Of a stretch of DNA of 14,166 nt, positions 5,545-12,356 are shown piece after piece. The notes below the pieces were generated by a model. That model was not told the DNA's origin, ran no database searches, and saw only the letters and a program-made list of their open reading frames with translations. Each line of letters opens with the position of its first letter. Position 1 is the first letter of the stretch. A program made the position numbers and the translations under genes. This DNA comes from Prevotellaceae bacterium (lineage in GTDB: Bacteria > Bacteroidota > Bacteroidia > Bacteroidales > Bacteroidaceae). The stretch lies in the NCBI GenBank assembly GCA_905371275.1, contig CAJPLH010000030.1, positions 1 through 14,166 of the forward strand, read 5' to 3'.

Positions 5545-8500
5545 TTAATTTATTTCCTCAGATGCTTCTTCTAGAAGGGGTTGTTCGTTGGAAAGTTCCG
5601 CTTCGTTATTGTGAAGATGTGAGAAATCAATAGGTTTAATGCGCTCTTGCAAGCCTTGGAAGATGCGGAAGAGTGCAGGCACGACAAAGATTTGGCAAAT
5701 CATACCAATCAACATACCACCAATGGCTGTGGTACCGAGCGAGCGGTTGCCGTTGGCACCGACTCCAAAGGCAAACATCATGGGCAACAACCCAATAATC
5801 ATCGCCATAGAAGTCATCAAGATGGGGCGCAGACGGGCTGCTGCTCCTTCGAGAGAGGCTGTGGTGATGCTCATGCCGGCTTTGCGACGGTCGAGGGCGA
5901 ACTCAACGATGAGAATGGCATTCTTGGCCAACAAACCAATGAGCATGATGAGGGCAATCTGCACGTAGATGTTGTTTTGTGCTTCACCAAACACAGCTCC
6001 TAGCATTTGACCTGCCACGCCGGGGAGTAAGCTCAAACTGCCGATGCCTTGGATGAAAAGGAACGAACCAAGTAATCCGAAGGGCACGGAGAGCAGCACG
6101 GCTAGGGGAAGGAGGTAGCTTTCATATTGCGCAGCGAGCAACAAATAGATGAAGAGGAAGCAAAGACCGAACACAATGGCGGTGGTGCTGCCACTGGCAG
6201 ATTGTTCTTCGCGTGTGAGACCTGAATACTCGTAGGTGTAGCCCACAGGTAGACTTTCTTTGGCTACTTCTTCCACGGCTTTGATGGCTTGTCCCGAAGT
6301 GTATCCATCGGCAGGGTTACCATTGATGGAAATCGACGTGAACATGTTGAAGCGGTTGATGTTGTCGGGACCTTCGGTGGGCGTCAGCGTCATGAACTGC
6401 GTGATGGGTGCCATCTGTCCGCGTGCATTGCGCACCTTGATGTTGTTGAGCGACTCAATGTTGGCGCGTGCACTAAATTCGGCTTGCACGATGACGCGAT
6501 AAATCTTACCAAATCGGTTGAAGTTGGAAGAATACAAGCCACCAAAATAACCTTGCAAAGTGGAGAGAACATCGCGCGGAGAGATGCCAGCACGTTTGCA
6601 TTGCGCAGCATCGATGTCGATGATGTATTGTGGGAACTTGGTGTCGAAGTTGGTTTGCGCGGCCTGAATTTCTGGACGCTTGTTCAATTCGGCAATGAAG
6701 TTGGTGGCAACGTCTCTGAACTTGGAGAGCTCTCCACCCGTGCGATCTTGGAGGTTAAGCGAGAATCCGTTGGACATACCGTACCCCATAATCATTGGAG
6801 GTTGGAAGAAGAAGACTTGCGCGTCTTTGAAGGATTTCTGCGATTCGAGCAACAAGTTGATGAACACCATTTTGGAACTTTCGGTGATGGCGTTGCGCTC
6901 CTCCCAAGGTTTGAGTTTGATGAAGAAAGAACCATAAGAAGGGCCCTGTCCTCCCATCATCGAAAATCCAGAAATAGCCATCGTATTTTTCACCAAGGGG
7001 GAAGCCATAACCATTTTCTCTACCTGTTGGAGCACTTCGTCTGTGCGGTCTTGAGAGGTGCCAGGAGGCATAGCTACGATGCCCATCAAAGTGCCGGTGT
7101 CTTCTGAGGGCACAAGGGTTGTGGGGGTGGCTTGCATCATCCAAAACAAACCTCCGATGGAAACAACCACCAAGCCCATGGAGAGCCAGGGACGGCGTAC
7201 GAAGTGATTTACATTCTTCTTGTAACGCTCCAAGATGCGCTCATACCATTGGTTGAAAGCGGTGATGAAACGGTCGGAGAAGAGTCCTAAAATGGCGACA
7301 ATGGCAATGCCCCAAGCGATGATGCTGATGATGACGTGTTCGAAAGTGAAGAGTCCTACGACCATCATGACAATGGTGACGATGAGCAACAGCAGCGTGA
7401 GCCAAGGGGGCAGAGAAAGACCGAATTTCTTGCCTTTGACGGCATATTTTTCTTTCATTTGCTCCAAAGCGGCTTTCTGAGCCACCTGCACACGCTCTCC
7501 CAAACTGCGATGGTCGTTGTGCGCTTTGAGGATAATGGCGCACAGGGCAGGAGAAAGGGTCAAGGCATTGAGTGCGGAGAAGCCAATGGCTACTGCCATG
7601 GTGATGCCGAACTGGCGATAAAATGTGCCACTTGTGCCACCCATGAACGAAACGGGGACGAACACGGCCATCATGACGAGTGTGATGGAAACGATGGCAC
7701 CGCCTAGTTCACGCATGGCATCGAGAGAAGCGGTGCGCGCGGAGGTATATCCCAAATCGAGTTTGGCGTGTACGCCTTCCACTACGACAATGGCGTCATC
7801 GACAACAATGGCGATGGCGAGAACTAGGGCAGAAAGGGTGAGGAGGTTAAGGGAAAAACCAATGAGGTTGAGCACCAAGAATGTGCCTACCAAGGCTACG
7901 GGAATGGCAATGGTGGGAATGAGCGTGGAGCGTAGGTCTTGCAGGAAGATAAACACTACCAAGAAGACGAGTACGAAGGCTTCGATGAGGGTTTTCACCA
8001 CTTCGTGGATCGACGCAAAGAGGAAGTCGTTCACATTTTGCGCCATGTGGATTTCCAACCCAGCGGGCATTGAAGATTTACTTTCTTCTAGGGTTTTCTC
8101 AATGTCTTGAATGATTTTTGTGGCATTGGAACCGGCTATCTGAGATACCATACAACCGACGGATTTGTGTCCGTTGGTGCGGGTACCAAAGGAGTAGGAT
8201 TCGCTTCCTAATTCTACACGGGCGATGTCTTTCAAACGAATCAAACTTCCATCGGCATTCGATTTGATGACGATGTTTTCAAATTGCGATGCTTCCTGCA
8301 AGCGTCCACGATAGCGAAGGGTATATTGAAAAGTTTGGTGCTCGCGTTCGCCAATGTTACCAGGCGCAGCTTCGATGTTTTGTTCTGCTAAAACTGCAGA
8401 AACATCTGTTGGAATCAAGCCATAAGACGCCATTTTCTCGGGATCAAGCCAGATGCGCATAGCATAAGAACCGGCAAAGACTTGTGCATCACCCACACCG

Positions 8501-9012
8501 GCTACACGTTGCACTTGGGGAATGAGGTTGATTTTGACGTAGTTTTCCAAAAAGTCAGAAGAATAGCGGTCTTCAGCGTCTACCAAAGAGAAGACCATGA
8601 GCATGGAACTCTGACGTTTTTGCGTGATAACACCGACTTGAGTCACTTCTGCAGGCAACAATCCGGTGGCTTTTGCCACGCGATTTTGCACATTCACAGC
8701 AGCCATGTCGGGGTCGGTGCCCATTTTGAAGGTGATTTGTATGGAGGCTTGACCAGTGTTGGTGGCTGATGAGGACATATAGTCCATGTTTTCCACACCG
8801 TTGATTTGCTCTTCAAGCGGAGCAATCACGGAGTTCAACACGGTTTGGGCATTGGCACCCATATACGCTGTGGACACTTGCACCGTGGGAGGAGCAATGT
8901 CGGGATATTGGGTGATGGGGATTTGCATCAATCCCATCGTTCCCAAGATGACGATGAAAATGGAAATCACCGTCGACAGCACTGGGCGGTTGATAAATAA
9001 ATCGAGTTTCAT
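5545..9012 (-). CDS. RND (HAE1/AcrB-type) multidrug efflux pump, inner membrane
   Basis: 1155 residues, ATG at 9012. Proton-driven exporter that takes amphiphilic compounds from periplasm or membrane and passes them to the outer-membrane channel. TM1 is in the N-terminal segment ending with the family motif QYPDIAPPTVQVS; two porter domains follow the AcrB pattern. The proton relay is intact: D405-D406 in TM4 (AIAIVVDDAIVVVE) and K1030 in TM10 (GLLAKNAILIVEFA). The C terminus is acidic (ELSNEQPLLEEASEEIN). Unusual feature: after TM6 (LSPALCAIILK, ending near residue 496) there are about 70-75 extra residues before the amphipathic helix FITAFNQWYERILERY. These contain two strongly hydrophobic stretches, about 534-557 and 560-578, suggesting 14 rather than 12 membrane helices and explaining most of the excess over the usual ~1050 residues. 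Middle gene of the operon; substrates unknown. Confidence 0.95.
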   Translation of the reverse strand: MKLDLFINRPVLSTVISIFIVILGTMGLMQIPITQYPDIAPPTVQVSTAYMGANAQTVLNSVIAPLEEQINGVENMDYMSSSATNTGQASIQITFKMGTDPDMAAVNVQNRVAKATGLLPAEVTQVGVITQKRQSSMLMVFSLVDAEDRYSSDFLENYVKINLIPQVQRVAGVGDAQVFAGSYAMRIWLDPEKMASYGLIPTDVSAVLAEQNIEAAPGNIGEREHQTFQYTLRYRGRLQEASQFENIVIKSNADGSLIRLKDIARVELGSESYSFGTRTNGHKSVGCMVSQIAGSNATKIIQDIEKTLEESKSSMPAGLEIHMAQNVNDFLFASIHEVVKTLIEAFVLVFLVVFIFLQDLRSTLIPTIAIPVALVGTFLVLNLIGFSLNLLTLSALVLAIAIVVDDAIVVVEGVHAKLDLGYTSARTASLDAMRELGGAIVSITLVMMAVFVPVSFMGGTSGTFYRQFGITMAVAIGFSALNALTLSPALCAIILKAHNDHRSLGERVQVAQKAALEQMKEKYAVKGKKFGLSLPPWLTLLLLIVTIVMMVVGLFTFEHVIISIIAWGIAIVAILGLFSDRFITAFNQWYERILERYKKNVNHFVRRPWLSMGLVVVSIGGLFWMMQATPTTLVPSEDTGTLMGIVAMPPGTSQDRTDEVLQQVEKMVMASPLVKNTMAISGFSMMGGQGPSYGSFFIKLKPWEERNAITESSKMVFINLLLESQKSFKDAQVFFFQPPMIMGYGMSNGFSLNLQDRTGGELSKFRDVATNFIAELNKRPEIQAAQTNFDTKFPQYIIDIDAAQCKRAGISPRDVLSTLQGYFGGLYSSNFNRFGKIYRVIVQAEFSARANIESLNNIKVRNARGQMAPITQFMTLTPTEGPDNINRFNMFTSISINGNPADGYTSGQAIKAVEEVAKESLPVGYTYEYSGLTREEQSASGSTTAIVFGLCFLFIYLLLAAQYESYLLPLAVLLSVPFGLLGSFLFIQGIGSLSLLPGVAGQMLGAVFGEAQNNIYVQIALIMLIGLLAKNAILIVEFALDRRKAGMSITTASLEGAAARLRPILMTSMAMIIGLLPMMFAFGVGANGNRSLGTTAIGGMLIGMICQIFVVPALFRIFQGLQERIKPIDFSHLHNNEAELSNEQPLLEEASEEIN

Positions 9013-9044
9013 AAATATCCTATACTTGTGGGGATGGAATTATC

Positions 9045-9080
9045 CTCAATCGGTCATTAGACCGTAAAAGTGTTACTGAT
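9045..9080 (-). repeat. Dispersed hairpin element, copy C
   Basis: Plus strand CTCAATCGGTCATTAG followed by ACCGTAAAAGTGTTACTGAT. The palindrome CGGTC-ATTA-GACCG (9051-9064) is perfect. It lies in the 103-bp gap between the adaptor and pump genes, ending 38 bp before the pump start, so it would be inside the operon mRNA. The tail matches copy A. Confidence 0.7.
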
Positions 9081-9115
9081 GGAAAAGATGACAGGAACTA
9101 ATCATCGATTTGCGA

Positions 9116-10285
9116 TTATTGTCCAGGCATTTTCTTTTCTGCCATGTGTTGTTGCGACTTTTTCTGTTGTGCTTCGCTTTGTTGAGGAGTGATGGGTTTA
9201 ATTTCCATGTCGTTGCTCAACTTGTTCACACCTTCTACAACGATTCTGTCGCCGACGTTGAGACCTTTGGTCACCACATAAGTTTGTCCGTCGTTTTGAG
9301 GCAATACTTCAATTTCGGTTGCTTTCACCTTGTTGTCTTTTCCCACTACATAAACAAACTTCTTGTTTTGAATTTCGTAGGTGGATTTCTGCGCTACGAG
9401 TATTGCGTTGGTGTGGTGAACGGGGAAGGAGATTTGACCTGTTGCACCAGAGCGTAAAATGCTTTGGGGATTGGCAAAAGTGGCACGCATTTTCACACTA
9501 CCTGTTGATACGTCGAGCACACCAGACAGACTGCTCACTTTTCCTTTTTGTTCGTAGGTGGTGCCATCAGCGAGAAGGAGCGTGACTTCGGGTAAGTCCT
9601 TGACTGCTGCTGAACTTCCGCCGCTGGTGCGCGTCATTTCGAGGAGTTGTTTTTCGGTGAGGGAGAAATAGGCGTACATGGTGGTGAGATTTGACACCAC
9701 GGTGAGGGGTTCTGGACTGGAAGGTCCTACGAGTGTTCCCAAACGATAGGGAATGCTTCCAATAACTCCTGAACTTGTAGCGCGAATGGTACAGAAACTC
9801 AACTGATCGGTGGCAGCAGCAAGTGCTGCTTTGGCTTGTCCGAGTTGTGCGCGCAACGTGGCAAGTTGGTTGACTGCAACATCCAAATCAAATTGCGACA
9901 CAATGTCGCGCTGACGAAGCATGCGCTTGTTTTGCACAGTCAATTCTTGAGTTGCGATGGACGCTTTTGCCACATTTACAGCGGCGCGTGCTTGTTCCAC
10001 GGCACTACGATATTGTGTAGGATCGATTTGAAACAAAGGCTGACCTGCTTTGACAAAATCGCCTTCGTCTACCATTTGTTTAACGATGTTACCCGACACT
10101 TTTGAACGGATTTCCACATCTTGCACTCCTTTAATAATGGCAGGATATGTGGTATTGAGATCGGCTGTTTGTGGACTGATGGTTTCGACAGCAAATTCGT
10201 TGCTAGATGGGAGAGAGGCTTGCTGTTTTTTGCCAGTGCAGGCAACGAGCGTGAGTGCCAAGAGAAGATAAGCTACTTTTTTCAT
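9116..10285 (-). CDS. Periplasmic adaptor (membrane fusion) lipoprotein of RND efflux system
   Basis: 389 residues, ATG at 10285. AcrA/MexA-type protein that bridges the pump and the outer-membrane channel. The N terminus MKKVAYLLLALTLVAC is a lipoprotein signal with the acylated Cys at position 16, so the protein is likely membrane-anchored in the periplasm. Domains in order: beta strand and first lipoyl half (EIRSKVSGNIVKQMVDEGDFVKAGQPLFQID, about 57-90), alpha-helical hairpin with Ala/Gln-rich coiled coil (about 95-165), second lipoyl half (TIRATSSGVIGSIPYRLGTLVGP), beta-barrel and membrane-proximal domain, and a Gln/Lys-rich tail. Length is typical. It is the first gene of the operon, 104 bp before the pump, and is preceded by a leader of about 255 nt. 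No repressor or activator gene lies beside it. Confidence 0.94.
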   Translation of the reverse strand: MKKVAYLLLALTLVACTGKKQQASLPSSNEFAVETISPQTADLNTTYPAIIKGVQDVEIRSKVSGNIVKQMVDEGDFVKAGQPLFQIDPTQYRSAVEQARAAVNVAKASIATQELTVQNKRMLRQRDIVSQFDLDVAVNQLATLRAQLGQAKAALAAATDQLSFCTIRATSSGVIGSIPYRLGTLVGPSSPEPLTVVSNLTTMYAYFSLTEKQLLEMTRTSGGSSAAVKDLPEVTLLLADGTTYEQKGKVSSLSGVLDVSTGSVKMRATFANPQSILRSGATGQISFPVHHTNAILVAQKSTYEIQNKKFVYVVGKDNKVKATEIEVLPQNDGQTYVVTKGLNVGDRIVVEGVNKLSNDMEIKPITPQQSEAQQKKSQQHMAEKKMPGQ

Positions 10286-10555
10286 TGAAGCATTTGTTTG
10301 GTTGCTGTTGTTGTTACGTGTGAAGACCGAAGCTCACCCTTCTAGTGAACTTTGGTAGTTGAGAAAGAACGCAAATCCAACAAACCCCGTTGGATGGGTT
10401 GTGAGATAATGTTGATGTGCGAATGATGAATGAGAAGGGCTATTCTCTCTGTCTTTGGGGAGAGACAGAGGCATAATCTCCTTTGAAAATCATTATAAGT
10501 CTGGTGCATCTCATTTCAAGAAACGTTTATCTTGCTGAAATGCAGAGCAAAGGTA
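10286..10555 (-). promoter_or_regulatory. Promoter and long leader of the efflux operon
   Basis: On the minus strand TACCTTTG (10548-10555) is an exact TAnnTTTG -7 box; no TTTG lies at the expected -33 distance, so the promoter may be weak or need an activator. A start there would give about 255 nt of untranslated leader. The leader can form CTCTGTCT/AGACAGAG (10447-10454 with 10463-10470) and ATCCAAC/GTTGGAT (10375-10381 with 10389-10395). The loop of the second also matches the adjacent segment (AACCC 10383-10387 with GGGTT 10396-10400), so two alternative hairpins are possible. No known riboswitch is recognised. Confidence 0.45.
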
Positions 10556-10643
10556 CAATAAAAACGCGGAGAGTTGATGCGTTTTTCTTGCAAAACATGG
10601 TCGAAAATGCCCTAATTTAGGATTTTTTACAAGAGGATGAAAT

Positions 10644-10678
10644 ACGAGATACTCGTTTGTAAAATGATATATTACAAA
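10644..10678. promoter_or_regulatory. Adjacent palindromes upstream of efflux promoter
   Basis: TTTGTAA-N9-TTACAAA (10656-10678) is a perfect 7-bp inverted repeat, directly abutting ACGAG-ATA-CTCGT (10644-10656). They lie 89-123 bp upstream of the efflux -7 box. Size and spacing resemble dimeric regulator sites, but no protein can be assigned. Confidence 0.3.
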
Positions 10679-10708
10679 AAGCGACCGAAAAATGTGCGGT
10701 AGTAGCCG

Positions 10709-10740
10709 AAAAAAGCCTCGCGTTGAGAAAACGCGAGGCT
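10709..10740 (-). terminator. Intrinsic terminator after the sugar permease
   Basis: A perfect 11-bp stem AGCCTCGCGTT/AACGCGAGGCT (10714-10724 with 10730-10740), a 5-nt loop and, on the minus strand, six T residues (10709-10714, overlapping the stem end by one). It begins 22 bp after the permease stop codon and closes the malQ-permease unit. Confidence 0.92.
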
Positions 10741-10762
10741 GATTTATGGGAAATAATATGTA

Positions 10763-12145
10763 TTAGTCACGGAGTTTGATGAAGCTTACACAAAGAGCTC
10801 CCACTGCGAGCAATCCTCCCGCAACAACGAGCATCAAAATTTCAGGAGCAAGTTGTCCGGGTACAGTAAAGACTTTCAAAATCAAACCACCGACCACTGC
10901 TGCCACGATTTGTGGGAGACAAATGGTGCCATTGAACAAACCGAGATAGGTTCCCATGTGTCCACCCTTCAATGAATTGGTGAGGATGGTGAAAGGCAAG
11001 GCGAGCATTGCTGCCCACGCGCAACCGATGAGGAGGAAACTTACGAAGAGAAGGTATTGATCGTGGATGAAATAAACCGAAGCAAAACCTACACCTCCGA
11101 GAAGAAGGCTCAGCGCATAGATGAACTTTTGATTTTTGAAGAAGGGAATCACCGTTGCCCACAACACCGAACCCACGGCTTGCACAGCAAACAAAACACC
11201 CACCCAGTTACCTGCTTCATTGTAAGCATTGCTCGTGGTGTTCAACACAACCACTCCGTCTTTCAGCATTGTTGGTGTATGGAAAATGTTGTTGGCTATC
11301 GAACCATTGGTGTAAGTCCACATAAACATAAAGGCTGCCCAGCAGAAGAACTGCACCAAACCTACTGTCCAGAAAGTGGAAGGAGCTTTAACCAACAGTG
11401 CGAACACATTGGAAGACTCCGCTTTCTGTTTGATTGCTGTTTGATTGCTTGCATTTGTCGCAGCATTAGAAGTAATTTGATGATATTCGTTGTAGAGCTG
11501 AGGAGGATATTCCTTTACCGTCAGTGTGGTGTAGATGACACAGAAGATGAGGATGGCTGCACCACCATAGAAGGAATAAATCACCGTGTCGGGCACCTTT
11601 CCTTGTTCTGCTGTGTTGCCCACTGCCAACCAAGTGAGGACTATGGGGAAAAGATATCCCACAAGACTACCTGCATTGCAGAGGAACGATTGAATGGAGT
11701 AAGCCGTTGATTTTTGCTCTTCGTTCACCATGTCGCCCACCATCATTTTGAAGGGTTGCATAGCAATGTTGATACTCGTGTCGAGAAACATGAGAGAAAT
11801 CAACCCAAAAATCATTGCCACTCCCACGCTCATACCAAAACTTCCGGCATTAGGAAGAAGGCACATCACCAAAACAGCGATGAGAGCACCCACAAATAGA
11901 TAGGGTATGCGTCGTCCGAAGCGTGTCCACGTGCGGTCTGAGAGTACACCGATGATGGGTTGCACCAAGATACCCATCAAAGGGGGGAGAATCCAAAAAT
12001 AAGAAAGATTGTGTGGATCTGCACCGAGGGTAGAAAAGATGCGAGAAATGTTAGCACTTTGCAGTGCATAAGCGATTTGTACGCCGAAGAATCCAAAACT
12101 CAAATTAAAGAGATGAGAAAAGGGGAGGCGAGGTAGGTGTTTCAT
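10763..12145 (-). CDS. MFS sugar permease, SLC45/GPH-like
   Basis: 460 residues, ATG at 12145, with about 12 hydrophobic segments across its length: a cytoplasmic-membrane secondary transporter. The TM2-TM3 loop carries GVLSDRTWTRFGRRIPYLFVGAL, the D-R-...-GRR-P motif of the GPH and SLC45 sucrose/maltose-type families. A hydrophilic central loop of about 40 residues (EYPPQLYNEYHQITSNAATN...) divides the two six-helix halves. It follows malQ on the same strand (211 bp gap, no promoter match seen) and is closed by a strong terminator. The pairing with a 4-alpha-glucanotransferase suggests proton-coupled import of maltose or short maltodextrins; the sugar is inferred from context, not from binding residues. 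Starts of this family often read as here, with KxxxxLPFSHLFNLSFGFFGVQ directly entering TM1. Confidence 0.88.
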   Translation of the reverse strand: MKHLPRLPFSHLFNLSFGFFGVQIAYALQSANISRIFSTLGADPHNLSYFWILPPLMGILVQPIIGVLSDRTWTRFGRRIPYLFVGALIAVLVMCLLPNAGSFGMSVGVAMIFGLISLMFLDTSINIAMQPFKMMVGDMVNEEQKSTAYSIQSFLCNAGSLVGYLFPIVLTWLAVGNTAEQGKVPDTVIYSFYGGAAILIFCVIYTTLTVKEYPPQLYNEYHQITSNAATNASNQTAIKQKAESSNVFALLVKAPSTFWTVGLVQFFCWAAFMFMWTYTNGSIANNIFHTPTMLKDGVVVLNTTSNAYNEAGNWVGVLFAVQAVGSVLWATVIPFFKNQKFIYALSLLLGGVGFASVYFIHDQYLLFVSFLLIGCAWAAMLALPFTILTNSLKGGHMGTYLGLFNGTICLPQIVAAVVGGLILKVFTVPGQLAPEILMLVVAGGLLAVGALCVSFIKLRD

Positions 12146-12189
12146 TTTTATAGCATATCTTGCGCATGGAGGCTTAGCGTTGGGTTTAA

Positions 12190-12222
12190 CCCCAATCAGT
12201 CATTGTACTGTTATAGTGCTGC
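12190..12222 (-). repeat. Dispersed hairpin element, copy D
   Basis: Plus strand CCCCAATCAGTCATTG followed by TACTGTTATAGTGCTGC. The palindrome CAGTCATTGTACTG (12197-12210) has A-T at the second pair where the other copies have G-C, so pairing is kept although the bases differ; one inner pair (C-T) is lost. It ends 44 bp before the permease start codon, in the malQ-permease gap. Confidence 0.65.
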
Positions 12223-12237
12223 TCTTTTTCCTCTCTG

Positions 12238-12273
12238 CAATGTAGTGCTCTAGAAATAGAGCCTACTACATTG
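12238..12273 (-). other. Long intercistronic hairpin
   Basis: CAATGTAGT (12238-12246) and GCTCTA (12247-12252) pair with TAGAGC (12257-12262) and ACTACATTG (12265-12273): 15 bp around a 4-nt loop, with one 2-nt bulge. The loop reads GAAA on the plus strand and TTTC on the minus strand. No T run follows on either strand, so it is not a standard terminator. It lies between malQ and the permease. Confidence 0.6.
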
Positions 12274-12288
12274 AACAGAAAGTGAATT

Positions 12289-12339
12289 GTTGCTGCACCA
12301 AAGCGGTTGCTGTTACGCCAAAACGGTTGCCGCTGCGCG
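12289..12339. repeat. Short degenerate direct repeats after malQ
   Basis: Two and a half units beginning GTTGCTG and ending CCAAARCG: 12289-12305, 12306-12325 and a partial 12326-12339. They start 18 bp after the malQ stop codon (in transcription order). Probably replication slippage; no function evident. Confidence 0.4.
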
Positions 12340-12356
12340 TGTGAGGTATTAGATTA

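Noticed and set aside
6289..7107. Plus-strand open frame of 272 codons inside the RND pump gene
   Set aside because: Antisense shadow of a highly conserved coding region.
12146..12356. Separate promoter for the sugar permease
   Set aside because: No TAnnTTTG match was found on the minus strand in this gap, so co-transcription with malQ is the simpler reading.
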